From NCBI RefSeq assembly GCF_018861755.1, contig NZ_JAHLEF010000003.1, forward strand, positions 1-64,000: a stretch of 64,000 bases of DNA, in the 5' to 3' direction. The stretch comes from Clostridium sp. CF012 (GTDB lineage Bacteria > Bacillota > Clostridia > Clostridiales > Clostridiaceae). The first letter of the stretch is position 1; every line of letters begins with the position of its first letter. The notes under the pieces were generated by a model. That model ran no database searches, was not told the DNA's origin, and worked only from the letters and a program-made list of their open reading frames with translations. A program made the translations under genes and the position numbers. Shown one piece after another: positions 7,834-16,520 of the stretch.

Positions 7834-8923
7834 GTTTTTCTCCTCTCATATAAGCCTCAATAATATAGCATAATTTTTCTATATCCTCTTCATATATTTC
7901 ACCAATATTACCTATTCTAAATGAATCAACCTCTGTTAACTTACCAGGGTATAGCACAAATCCTCTCTCTTTTACATAATTATAAAAGCTTCTAAAATTA
8001 AAATCTTCACTTGGGAAAAGAAAGGTTGTTATAATAGGGGATTGGAGTTCTTCATTTATATATGAACTTATTCCTATCTCTTTAAGCTTTTTTCTTAAAT
8101 GGTTATTGTTGTCTGTATATCGTTTATTTCTACCTACAACTCCTCCTTCTTCTAATAGCTCATCTAACGCCTTAGAAAAAGCAGCAACCACATGTGTTGG
8201 AGAAGTAAATCTCCACTTTCCATGCTTGTCCATATTTTTCCACTGATCATAAAGATCTAAAGATAAACTACTTGAATTACCTTTGCAATTCAAAAGTTTC
8301 TGTATTTTGGCTATGATAAATGAGAAACCTGGAACACCCTGAATACACTTATTAGCACTACTAATCAAATAGTCTATACCGAGCTTTTGAACATTAATCT
8401 GAATTCCTCCAAAACTACTCATGGCATCAAGTATGAAGGTTTTATCATACTGCCTGCATAATTTCGCAATTTCTTCAATAGGATTCAATATGCCGGTTGT
8501 AGTTTCTAAGTGAACCATAGCTACATGGGTTATAGCACTATCACTATTAAGTATCTCTTCTATTCCCTCTGCTTTAGGAAAAGTATTATATTCCACCTTA
8601 TAAATAGCATAGTTAATTCCCATGAATTTAGCCATATCTACAATTCTTTCTCCATAAGCACCATTAGTAATTATTAAACATTTGTCTTCTTTGCCAATAG
8701 CTGTATGTAGCACAGCTTCAACACCAAAGCTTCCACTTCCTTGCATAAGAACTGTAGTATATACCTCAGGAGATGCTTCTGCTAAGTTAAGGATCTCCCT
8801 TCTAATCTTTTGAGTAATTTCATTGTATTCATCATCCCAAGTGCAACGGTCAAAGAGCATTTGTTCTTTAACTGTCTTTGTAGTAGTTAACGGTCCCGGT
8901 GTTAAAAGTTTATAATTTTTCAT
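7826..8923 (-). CDS. phnW: 2-Aminoethylphosphonate--pyruvate transaminase
   Basis: Converts AEP and pyruvate to phosphonoacetaldehyde and alanine in the cytosol. The 365-residue class-V aminotransferase begins with LLTPGPLTTT and QMLFDRCTWDDEYN, both typical of PhnW. K192 (SSANKCIQGVPGFSF) is the PLP lysine, and FRIGNIGE near the C-terminus is a family signature. RBS GAGAGGAG precedes the ATG. It sits between the transport genes and phnX, as expected for an AEP degradation operon. Confidence 0.95.
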   Translation of the reverse strand: MKNYKLLTPGPLTTTKTVKEQMLFDRCTWDDEYNEITQKIRREILNLAEASPEVYTTVLMQGSGSFGVEAVLHTAIGKEDKCLIITNGAYGERIVDMAKFMGINYAIYKVEYNTFPKAEGIEEILNSDSAITHVAMVHLETTTGILNPIEEIAKLCRQYDKTFILDAMSSFGGIQINVQKLGIDYLISSANKCIQGVPGFSFIIAKIQKLLNCKGNSSSLSLDLYDQWKNMDKHGKWRFTSPTHVVAAFSKALDELLEEGGVVGRNKRYTDNNNHLRKKLKEIGISSYINEELQSPIITTFLFPSEDFNFRSFYNYVKERGFVLYPGKLTEVDSFRIGNIGEIYEEDIEKLCYIIEAYMRGEKHE

Positions 8924-8944
8924 ATGAAATCTCCTCTCTACTAC

Positions 8945-9931
8945 TTATTTTGAAGCTTTGAAGAATTCTTGATGTTTTGCAAGAAGTTCTACTGTTAATG
9001 GACTCTCAAACTTTTTAGGATTACCTGGTTTATTTAGCTTATCTATAGTTTCGCCCGTGTACAGTGCTACAGGATAACTTTTAATAAGTTCAGGTCTTGA
9101 TTTAGTTACTATAATCTTTGCCATTTCCATAGCAAGTTTAGTTGTAGCTATATCTTTCTTTTTAACTACTGCAATTGATTCTGTAAGTGAATAATTGCCT
9201 TCTATTGGATCTATATAATCAATATCTTTTCCCGAAGTTTTGTCAGCTACCGCTTGGTGACGAAGCCCAAATCCTACCGCCACTTCTCCAACTCTAACCT
9301 TTTTTATTGGACCTGATCCCGAAGTTTCAATATGAGGTCCACAATTTATAATAAGTTTATTAAGTACAATACTACCTTCTTTTTCTCCATATTCACTAAT
9401 AATGGCCTGAATAAGAAGCCATGCAGTTGAGGAATTCATTATGTTAGGAATTGAAACTAAGCCTTTATATTCATCTTTAGTTAAATCTTTTATAGATTTT
9501 GGCATAACAAGACCCTTTTCTTTCATAGCCTTTGTATTAACAAATATTGCACCTGTGTTTGCGAGTATAGGTGTATAATAGCTTGGATATTTTTCTAATG
9601 ACTTAGTATCAAAATTTAGGTTTTCAAACATATTGTTTTTTTTCTGTGCACTGTCAATAAAATAAGAGCTCATTGTTACTAAATTAGCTTCAATTCCATC
9701 GCCTTCAGCCATCAATTTTCCACCAAGTTCAGATGTTCCTAGAGTTTGTAATACGTATTTACCTTCATATCCTGATGTATTAAGACTTTTTTCCATTGAT
9801 GCCACAGCTTCTTCATCTGCATTAGTATATATAACAACCTTTTGTTCACCTTTAGAACTACACCCTATAAGCGTAATTAACAATGAACATATCATTAAAG
9901 AAATTGTAATAATTTTAGAAACCTTTTTCAT
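8945..9931 (-). CDS. AEP-type ABC transporter substrate-binding lipoprotein
   Basis: This 328-residue extracellular binding protein has a signal peptide ending in a lipobox (LITLIGC, lipidated C24). The mature part resembles iron/AEP-type family 1 binding proteins (VVIYTNADEEAVASM, GSGPIKKVRVGEVAVGFGLRHQ). It is encoded with phnW/phnX and a PhnT/U/V-like transporter, so AEP is the likely ligand. The 22-bp gap to phnW shows operon membership. A ferric-ion ligand, common in this fold, is less likely here. Confidence 0.88.
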   Translation of the reverse strand: MKKVSKIITISLMICSLLITLIGCSSKGEQKVVIYTNADEEAVASMEKSLNTSGYEGKYVLQTLGTSELGGKLMAEGDGIEANLVTMSSYFIDSAQKKNNMFENLNFDTKSLEKYPSYYTPILANTGAIFVNTKAMKEKGLVMPKSIKDLTKDEYKGLVSIPNIMNSSTAWLLIQAIISEYGEKEGSIVLNKLIINCGPHIETSGSGPIKKVRVGEVAVGFGLRHQAVADKTSGKDIDYIDPIEGNYSLTESIAVVKKKDIATTKLAMEMAKIIVTKSRPELIKSYPVALYTGETIDKLNKPGNPKKFESPLTVELLAKHQEFFKASK

Positions 9932-9956
9932 AAGAAACCTCTCCTTTATTCCACAT

Positions 9957-11582
9957 TTATTTGTGAATAGCTATTTTTTTATTAACTAAGCTACAGCCAA
10001 ATTTAATACATATATTTGTTAAAAAAATAAGTATAGATAATACAAACACCTCATTAAAATTTTGAAAATGCTGAATCTCATTAATTTTACTTGTTAGCAG
10101 TGATGTTCTTGCAGTAACAAGAAAAATAATAGCACTAATTGTAACCATAGAATTTATAAAATAATACCCAAACATTTCTACTATAGTGGCTATTGAATTA
10201 GGAATAATAACACGAGTTATAGTTTTAATCCAGTTATCACCCATTAATTCTCCTGTTCTTTCCCAGGCAGGATTCATTTTAGATAGGGAGTTTTTAGCCA
10301 TGAGATAGGGGGTAGTAAAAAAATGTACTGTGTTACAAATTACTATTATTGTGAAAGTTCCTTTTAAATCACTTCTATTAAAAAGCATTAAATAAGCTAA
10401 TCCTAAAACCATTCCTGGAACTGTATTAGTTATCATTGAGAATATATCTATTACTAATTTAGCTTTCTTATTCATATTAGAACGAGCATTTACAATAGCT
10501 GCACTATAACAAATTATAGTGCCAATAATTGCTGAAATAATTGAAACGTAAAATGAATTTCCATATACATCTAAAATGTTTCCTGATAAAAGAGTATCTT
10601 TGAAAAGCTTAGGATTAAAGCTCATATCATAAGGATAGTTATTAACAAAAGGTGCTATAAACATCACTAAAAATATTAACATAATCCCTACCACGGCACT
10701 AACTGACACTAAAGCAAAAGAAATATCTCTAAATTTATTTTTACACAATTCAATTTTGGTAAATTTATCATAACTAAAATTATATTTTTCAAGATAATTC
10801 AAAAAGAGCACCCCGAAAACTGCAGGTATAAGCATGAGTATAGCTATTGCCGCACCACCACTTACATTAGGTATGGACCCGAGCATTACTTCATATAACT
10901 GAGTTGATATTACACTATAGGTACCACCTACCGAAGCCGGTATACCAAAATCTGTAAAACTTAAAATGAAACTAAGTACAAAAGCTCCTCCTAAGGTACC
11001 AATTAAGGGACGAAAGATTGTATTTATAAAACTTCTTAAGAAATCATCACCCATAAGCTTTGATACAACAATAAATTTTTTATCGATATACTCAAAAGAA
11101 TTATTTATAAGAAGGAAAGCTGAAGGTAAGGTATATATTACATAACCTGTTAAAAGTCCATTGAACCCATAAATTTGAAATAACTCCCTTCCAAAAAGTT
11201 TTGTTAATAGTCCTTGCTTACCAAATGAATATATTATGGCGAATCCATAAGTTATGGTAGGTAAAAGCATTGGTATAGAAACTCCAATTTTTATCATGTT
11301 TTTTATAGGACTAAATATTTTTGTACAGTTTACTCCGTAAGCTATAATAAAAGCAGAGATTGTTGTTATTAACGCCGTAATCAAGGAAATTTTTATACTA
11401 TTTCCTATAGCAATTAAAAACTCCTTATTATGGGTAACTAAATAATAATTGGTAAATCCTATGCCATTTTCACCCTTAAATGAATTCATTGAAAGTATTA
11501 GTAGTGGAGTAAAAAGGAATACAATAAAAAACAAGGTTATAACAGTAAAAATAATCTTTGTTTCTAGTTTTCTTTTATACAT
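9957..11582 (-). CDS. ABC transporter permease, two permease units fused in one protein
   Basis: At 541 residues this is about double a single permease. Each half has ~6 helices and a cytoplasmic coupling loop: first half KLMGDDFLRSFINTIFRPL, second half ELMGDNWIKTITRVIIPNS. In other AEP systems these are two proteins (PhnU and PhnV). I chose the ATG at 11582, with GGAGAG just upstream inside the ATPase 3' end, over the TTG at 11594. It overlaps the ATPase stop by 8 bp. The gene lies between the ATPase and the binding protein. Substrate AEP is inferred from context. Confidence 0.88.
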   Translation of the reverse strand: MYKRKLETKIIFTVITLFFIVFLFTPLLILSMNSFKGENGIGFTNYYLVTHNKEFLIAIGNSIKISLITALITTISAFIIAYGVNCTKIFSPIKNMIKIGVSIPMLLPTITYGFAIIYSFGKQGLLTKLFGRELFQIYGFNGLLTGYVIYTLPSAFLLINNSFEYIDKKFIVVSKLMGDDFLRSFINTIFRPLIGTLGGAFVLSFILSFTDFGIPASVGGTYSVISTQLYEVMLGSIPNVSGGAAIAILMLIPAVFGVLFLNYLEKYNFSYDKFTKIELCKNKFRDISFALVSVSAVVGIMLIFLVMFIAPFVNNYPYDMSFNPKLFKDTLLSGNILDVYGNSFYVSIISAIIGTIICYSAAIVNARSNMNKKAKLVIDIFSMITNTVPGMVLGLAYLMLFNRSDLKGTFTIIVICNTVHFFTTPYLMAKNSLSKMNPAWERTGELMGDNWIKTITRVIIPNSIATIVEMFGYYFINSMVTISAIIFLVTARTSLLTSKINEIQHFQNFNEVFVLSILIFLTNICIKFGCSLVNKKIAIHK

Positions 11583-12327
11583 AACTCTCTCCAAACAAGT
11601 TATAAATGTTATCTCTTTTTATTTTTAATTGGCGTAATATGAACTCCTCCACAAATTTATTTTTAGGTTGATGTACCACTTCCCTCGGCGAACCATATTG
11701 TGAAATCTTACCTTTATCAATAATGAGCACCTTATCCGCCATAGTTAGTGCTTCCTCTGGATCATGAGTTACTATAATAGTTGTAAGCTTGTATTCCCTA
11801 GTAATAGCTTTAATTTTTTCCTTAATTGTCTCCTTTATAACTCCGTCAAGAGCGCTCAAAGGTTCATCTAAAAGAAGTATTTTAGGTTTTGTTGCCAGTG
11901 TACGAGCTAATGCTACTCTTTGTTTCTGTCCACCCGATAACTCATGAATTTTTTTGTATAAATGAGGTTTTAATTCTAAAAAATCTATTAGTCCCAAAAG
12001 GTCATCAGGCGTTACTAAATTAGGTTTGTTTTTTAGACCATATACGATGTTCTTATAGGCATTAAGATTAGGGAAAAGGGCATAATCTTGAAAAACAATA
12101 TTAAATCCACGATCTTTCATAGATACTTTACTTATATCTACATCATTAAATATAATGCAGCCACTATCCATTGGAGTTATGCCCAAGATAATATTAAGCA
12201 ATGTAGTTTTACCGCTTCCACTTGGACCTAGCATAGAAACAATATCTCCATTTTCTATTTTTAAATTGATTTTATCTAATATTAATTTACCATCGAATTG
12301 CTTTGTTATATTTCTGAGCTCTAGCAT
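11575..12327 (-). CDS. AEP-type ABC transporter ATP-binding protein
   Basis: This ~250-residue ATPase has Walker A GPSGSGKTT, Q-loop VFQDYALFPN, signature LSGGQKQRVALART, Walker B ILLLDEPLSALD and the switch VTHDPEEA. It energises the double permease downstream. I chose ATG 12327 because GGAGG lies 8 bases upstream; an in-frame TTG at 12342 is less well placed. It is the first gene of the AEP operon, with a 300-bp region separating it from the divergent DeoR-type regulator. Confidence 0.9.
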   Translation of the reverse strand: MLELRNITKQFDGKLILDKINLKIENGDIVSMLGPSGSGKTTLLNIILGITPMDSGCIIFNDVDISKVSMKDRGFNIVFQDYALFPNLNAYKNIVYGLKNKPNLVTPDDLLGLIDFLELKPHLYKKIHELSGGQKQRVALARTLATKPKILLLDEPLSALDGVIKETIKEKIKAITREYKLTTIIVTHDPEEALTMADKVLIIDKGKISQYGSPREVVHQPKNKFVEEFILRQLKIKRDNIYNLFGESYV

Positions 12328-12642
12328 TTGACTCGCCTCCAAAATGTTTTCTTTTTATTTCATCGCACTTTTAGTATACATTGGTAAAGGTTAATACATA
12401 TTATGAATAGGTTAAGAGTTTGTAAAGTATTACTATATGTTTATTATATTTTTACTATATGATGATATACTTTGTGAACATACATGACAATTTCCTTATT
12501 AATTTTCTAATACTTCCTTGTATATTGTCATGATTTATGATAAGTTGTTTATATATTATGAGCACGAAAATAAATAGACTAGTATTTTGCATGTTATTTA
12601 TTTGAATGTGCCACAATAAAAAAACTATGTTAGGGTGATCTT
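12328..12642. promoter_or_regulatory. Divergent control region between the AEP operon and its DeoR-type regulator
   Basis: No gene is seen. CATGACAAT (12483-12491) and ATTGTCATG (12524-12532) are exact inverted copies whose centres are 41 bp apart, close to four helical turns. This is the kind of spaced operator pair used by oligomeric DeoR repressors. The rest is AT-rich with several possible -10 boxes that I cannot rank. Confidence 0.5.
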
Positions 12643-13410
12643 ATGCTACCAAGTGAAAGACAAAATAAATTTTTAGAATTACTCTCAACAAAAGATGTGG
12701 TTACAATCTCTGAATTTATGGGTGAGTTTGATATATCTATAGAAACAGTTAGGCGTGACTTATCTATTTTAGAAAAACAAAATAAAATAGATAAGGTATA
12801 TGGAGGAGCAAAGATTAAAGCTGCAACCTTCGGTGAGTCAACTATGGAGAATAGAATGACTAATAAACTGCTACAAAAGGAATCCATTGGCAAGAAATGC
12901 ATTGAATTTATAAATGATGGGGACTGTATTTTTATTGACAGTGGTTCAACCACGTATCATATTGCAAAGCACATTATGAATAAAAAAAGGCTAACCATAA
13001 TAACCAACTCCATTCCAGTTTTAAACCAATTATTAAATAGCGAACATGAAATTATTATAATTGGTGGAAAGGTAAGACATAATGAGAGATCTATAGTATC
13101 CTATGACTATATCTTTAACTTTTCACAACTGAACATTCAAAAGAGTTTCATTTGTGCTGGTGGAATTACAATTGAAAATGGAATTTCTGATTTTAACATG
13201 CAGGAAGCACTAATAAGAAAGACTATTATAGAGAGATCTAGAGAAATATTTGTATTAGCTGACAGTAGCAAATTTGGTAGAGATGTAACAATCAATATTG
13301 CTCCAATTAGCAAAATTAATTATATTATAACCGATTCTAATTTATCCAAAAGTACTATAAATAATTTTAGTAAATTTAAATCAAAAATAATTATAGCTGA
13401 AGATTTTTAA
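12643..13410 (+). CDS. DeoR/GlpR family regulator, probable controller of AEP use
   Basis: The 255-residue protein has an N-terminal DeoR winged helix (MLPSERQNKFLELLS, then ISIETVRRDLSILEKQNKIDKVYGGA). The C-terminal DeoRC sugar-phosphate-type sensor contains DGDCIFIDSGSTTYHIAKHI, TNSIPVLNQL and DSSKFGR. It is divergent from the AEP operon across a region holding a spaced inverted repeat. DeoR-family proteins usually sense phosphorylated metabolites; here phosphonoacetaldehyde or AEP are guesses. RBS AGGGTGA precedes the ATG. Confidence 0.9.
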   Translation: MLPSERQNKFLELLSTKDVVTISEFMGEFDISIETVRRDLSILEKQNKIDKVYGGAKIKAATFGESTMENRMTNKLLQKESIGKKCIEFINDGDCIFIDSGSTTYHIAKHIMNKKRLTIITNSIPVLNQLLNSEHEIIIIGGKVRHNERSIVSYDYIFNFSQLNIQKSFICAGGITIENGISDFNMQEALIRKTIIERSREIFVLADSSKFGRDVTINIAPISKINYIITDSNLSKSTINNFSKFKSKIIIAEDF

Positions 13411-13423
13411 AATCTTCAGCTAT
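13393..13423 (+). terminator. Terminator of the DeoR-type gene
   Basis: ATAGCTGAAGATTTT (13393-13407) pairs with AAAATCTTCAGCTAT (13409-13423) around a single base, followed by TTTTG. The stop codon lies inside the stem. Confidence 0.85.
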
Positions 13424-13455
13424 TTTTGTGATATACAAGATATTCTTCTGAAATA

Positions 13456-13647
13456 TTAATTTCCTTTTGCTGAAAATGCAATTGACTTGAACATACTATT
13501 AATGAGCAATGTTTTCTTTTTAGATCTCTCAGCAATCTCTTTTTCATATAACTTTTCTGCTTCATTTAAAACTTCATCATCAATTGTGTACTTACATGTT
13601 CTTTCAAGTACCTCAAGTAAAATTTCTTCTGGTAAACAAGTAATCAT
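13456..13647 (-). CDS. Small hypothetical protein, 63 residues
   Basis: I chose the ATG at 13647 (MITCLPEEILLEVLERT) because AAAGGGCGG precedes it by six bases; an upstream ATG at 13665 has no such site. The product is predicted helical and amphipathic, with an acidic middle (DDEVLNEAEKLYEKEIAE) and a basic stretch RSKKKT. It lacks the SQELD motif of Spo0E-like proteins, and I do not recognise it. It follows the 133-residue gene by about 20 bp, so the two are probably cotranscribed. Confidence 0.6.
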   Translation of the reverse strand: MITCLPEEILLEVLERTCKYTIDDEVLNEAEKLYEKEIAERSKKKTLLINSMFKSIAFSAKGN

Positions 13648-13668
13648 TCTAATCCGCCCTTTCATAGG

Positions 13669-14070
13669 TTATATTGCTCTTTTTAAGTTTGGTTGATTTT
13701 CGTTGTTAGCTCTCAGAGGATAATGACAATGGGCTGCCTTATACGCTTTTTTTTGATGAATTATCACCTCTTCACCAAAAAGGGACTTTATTTCATTCAG
13801 ATACCGAGTATCTATCTTCATTTGTTTGAAACTAAACTCATTGATAATTTTCAAAAATCTATCTACTTCGTTTTGAAAAACTTTAGCAAAAAAAGCATTT
13901 TCCTTATTACCATCGCAAATTAATATTGGATTTAGTTGACTTTCATTAATAAAAGCTTTCAATTTATATATACTTCTTTTGTTCCTCCCTATAAAATAAC
14001 CATAATTAATGTAATTAGGATCGTCATCTTCCGGGAAAATCACATTATACAACAATTCTTCTTCTCTCAT
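13669..14070 (-). CDS. Hypothetical protein, 133 residues
   Basis: ATG 14070 is preferred because AAGGTGAGG lies just upstream; a GTG at 14082 is in frame but poorly placed. The protein is soluble, with no signal peptide or membrane helix. Features are an acidic N-terminus (EDDDPNYINYGYF), a central HTH-like helical part and a His/Tyr-rich end (AAHCHYPLR). I cannot assign a family. It is first in a two-gene minus-strand unit with the 63-residue gene. Confidence 0.6.
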   Translation of the reverse strand: MREEELLYNVIFPEDDDPNYINYGYFIGRNKRSIYKLKAFINESQLNPILICDGNKENAFFAKVFQNEVDRFLKIINEFSFKQMKIDTRYLNEIKSLFGEEVIIHQKKAYKAAHCHYPLRANNENQPNLKRAI

Positions 14071-14230
14071 TTTAATCCTCACCTTTCTAATAAATTATTA
14101 GATTAATAAAACTAAAATTTTTAAAATTATTTTATAAAATTGTATCAGTTTCAATTATTTTAACAGTTCATTGTAAAGAACATGTTATAAATTTGTTCTG
14201 AATTAGTTAATAATTAATATTTTAATAAAT

Positions 14231-14284
14231 AAACTCCCAGTTTTCACTATGATCTCAGAGATCATAACGAAACTGGGAGTTTTT
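14231..14284 (-). terminator. Large composite hairpin ending the hydrogenase operon
   Basis: AAACTCCCAGTTTTC (14231-14245) pairs with GAAACTGGGAGTTT (14269-14282) with one bulged base. Inside, ATGATCTC and GAGATCAT (14249-14265) form a second perfect stem. On the minus strand a TTTATT tract follows. The outer arm overlaps the stop codon of the second hypB. Confidence 0.85.
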
Positions 14285-14951
14285 ATTCGTGTCTATATAT
14301 TTTTTTCTTTACCTCCTCCAAAATCCATTCACTTAGTTCATCTATCCCTTGGTTTTTGGTACAAGAGGTTCGAAAAATTCTCGCCTTATTATTTATTAGT
14401 TTAATATCTCTATAAAACTCATCTTCTTTAAAATTCGTAAGTCCAATTAAATCACTTTTATTTAAAATTATCGCTGTGCTTTTTTTAAACATCAGTGGAT
14501 ATTTTAAAGGCTTGTCATTACCTTCTGTCACACTAAGTACGCAAATCTTTATATCCTCACCAACTTCAAAATTTGCCGGGGATACTAAACACCCCACATT
14601 CTCTATAATAATGAGATCAATCTCTCTTAAATCAAAGTTCAATGATGCTTGCCTTATCATGCTTCCTTCTAAATAACAGGGTCCTGCAGTATTAACTTGT
14701 ACTACTGGAACTCCCATGGCTTCAATTCGCTCTGAATCTTTAGTTGTATATAAGTCGCCTTCAATTACCGTCATGTTTAAGTTTTGTTTAAGCTTTGGAA
14801 TTAACCTCTCTAGTATAGATGTTTTACCAGACCCCGGAGCACTCATCAGATTTATAACAAATATGCCCTCTTCATCGAAAAGATTTTTATTTTCCATATG
14901 AATCTCTTCATTAGTATTTAACATATTAACGCAAATTTTCAATTCACCCAT
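14283..14951 (-). CDS. Second HypB-type GTPase with altered metal site
   Basis: This 222-residue SIMIBI-class GTPase is the same length as, and alignable without gaps to, the other HypB of this island. It keeps the P-loop APGSGKTS (38-45), EGDLYTTKDSERI and the NKSD specificity motif. HypB proteins load nickel into hydrogenase with HypA. Here the G-domain metal site differs: C92 is kept, but the next residue is Y93 rather than His, and the later Cys is S124 with a new C121. No N-terminal CxxCGC nickel motif is present. It is the last gene after the hydrogenase subunits, so it is probably dedicated to them or regulatory. Confidence 0.9.
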   Translation of the reverse strand: MGELKICVNMLNTNEEIHMENKNLFDEEGIFVINLMSAPGSGKTSILERLIPKLKQNLNMTVIEGDLYTTKDSERIEAMGVPVVQVNTAGPCYLEGSMIRQASLNFDLREIDLIIIENVGCLVSPANFEVGEDIKICVLSVTEGNDKPLKYPLMFKKSTAIILNKSDLIGLTNFKEDEFYRDIKLINNKARIFRTSCTKNQGIDELSEWILEEVKKKIYRHE

Positions 14952-15050
14952 TTCATTACTCTCCTTCTATTGTATGAAAGTATAGCGCATATTTTATTAG
15001 GTATTTTGAAAAATAACCGGTAATCATTACAATTACTTATTTCAAATATC

Positions 15051-16451
15051 TTAAGTAATGTTTATATAAAAAGGCTCACCAAATTCTGTATTAACATGGG
15101 TAGCACAAGATATACAAGGGTCAAAGGATCGCACTATTCGCCCTATCTCCACAGGATTTTTAAGGTTTTGAATTTCAGTGCCAATTAGAGCGTACTCAAG
15201 AGCTCCATGCTGCATTTTTTCGTCTATAGGCGAAAGATTCCAAGCAGTAGGAGTTACTATATCACAATTTTTTATAACCCCTTTTTCTATACTAGTCCAA
15301 TGTCCGAGTGCCCCCCTAACAGCATCACAAAGTCCTATCCCCTGTGCACTCTCTGGAATAGCATATTTTTCCTGTACTGCAGGTATTGGCTCTATTGCAT
15401 CAAGTATTATAAACATTTTTTCACAAAGTTTTTTCCCTTCGAGCACTCGAGCCATAAGCCTATCCATGCTGGATATACTATTTTTATAGGAACCTGATAA
15501 AATCATGCGAGCAAGTGGTCCAACCTGTACAACTTTACTTTTATACCTAGGTGATTTGATAAAGGTATAGGCTCCCGGCTTTTTAACATCTGTTTCAGAT
15601 GGAAAATCTGATGGAACCTCACTAGCTTTAGAACCTTTATACCAAGAAAATGCTGAACTCTCTGTTATCGCCTTTGAATCTAAAGAAGCTACCTCACCAT
15701 CAATATAGCTTGAAGGTTGTACATACTGCATCTCTTTATTTTCTAAATCATGAAATAATCCGTATGTTAAAAGATTTCTTGGCCCACCGCCAATTTTAAA
15801 ATACTCTGGATAATAATCAGCTATAATATTTATATCTTCAACCATATTTCCGCACATAAATTCACTTATAGAATGTAGTATGGATTTCAGTCTCATTATT
15901 TTAGAAGCATCCATGTTTGCTGTGGTGCCACCCACAAATACACCATGGTTATGTGGTACTTTTCCACCTATAAGAGCTATAATTTCATGTGCAAGACGAC
16001 TACATTCTAACGCCTTCACATAATCATTATTAATTTTTTGTGTGTATTTCTCGGATAGTCTAAAATCATAATCTAAATTTGCTGGAACCACTGCTATATT
16101 CACATAATCCGGAAATACAAAAATACAAATTTGCCTAATGATATTTTGAAGATACTCAGCTCCATGTGCAAGATTTCTGATTTTTACTCCATTGGCATTT
16201 GGCTTCACCTTTAGAGCATCTTCTAGTGCTAGACTTGCTACTAAGCCATGTGACGTAGAACATATACCACATATCCTTTCAGTAAAATATACTGCATCTA
16301 ATGGAGAGCGGCCTATTAACATTTTTTCAAAGCCTCTAAACTGAATACCACCGCTTTTGGCATCTACTATTGTATTTTTTTTTATTTCTACTTCTATGCT
16401 TAAAGGTCCCATAATTCTAGTTATAGGGTCTATAGTTATTTTGGTAGTCAC
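15051..16451 (-). CDS. [NiFe]-hydrogenase large subunit
   Basis: Holds the NiFe active site that splits or makes H2. The N-terminal L1 motif is RICGICSTSHG (C61, C64) and the C-terminal L2 motif is DPCISCATH (C446, C449, H452); together they supply the four Ni-ligating Cys. A 14-residue tail follows H452 (VNTEFGEPFYINIT), the kind normally removed by a HybD/HycI-type protease once Ni is inserted. No such protease gene is nearby. The length of 466 fits compact soluble or uptake enzymes. The start is GTG with GAGGTGA upstream. It is cotranscribed with the small subunit upstream, with about 70 bp between them. Confidence 0.95.
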   Translation of the reverse strand: MTTKITIDPITRIMGPLSIEVEIKKNTIVDAKSGGIQFRGFEKMLIGRSPLDAVYFTERICGICSTSHGLVASLALEDALKVKPNANGVKIRNLAHGAEYLQNIIRQICIFVFPDYVNIAVVPANLDYDFRLSEKYTQKINNDYVKALECSRLAHEIIALIGGKVPHNHGVFVGGTTANMDASKIMRLKSILHSISEFMCGNMVEDINIIADYYPEYFKIGGGPRNLLTYGLFHDLENKEMQYVQPSSYIDGEVASLDSKAITESSAFSWYKGSKASEVPSDFPSETDVKKPGAYTFIKSPRYKSKVVQVGPLARMILSGSYKNSISSMDRLMARVLEGKKLCEKMFIILDAIEPIPAVQEKYAIPESAQGIGLCDAVRGALGHWTSIEKGVIKNCDIVTPTAWNLSPIDEKMQHGALEYALIGTEIQNLKNPVEIGRIVRSFDPCISCATHVNTEFGEPFYINIT

Positions 16452-16520
16452 CTAAATCACCTCACTATGGAATAAATTTGAACTATCAATTGTTGTCTAC
16501 CTTTAATCCTTAAGCCTCCC

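Noticed and set aside
12630-12953. Minus-strand 107-residue frame over the DeoR-type gene
   Set aside because: Antisense to a conserved helix-turn-helix region, with no RBS.
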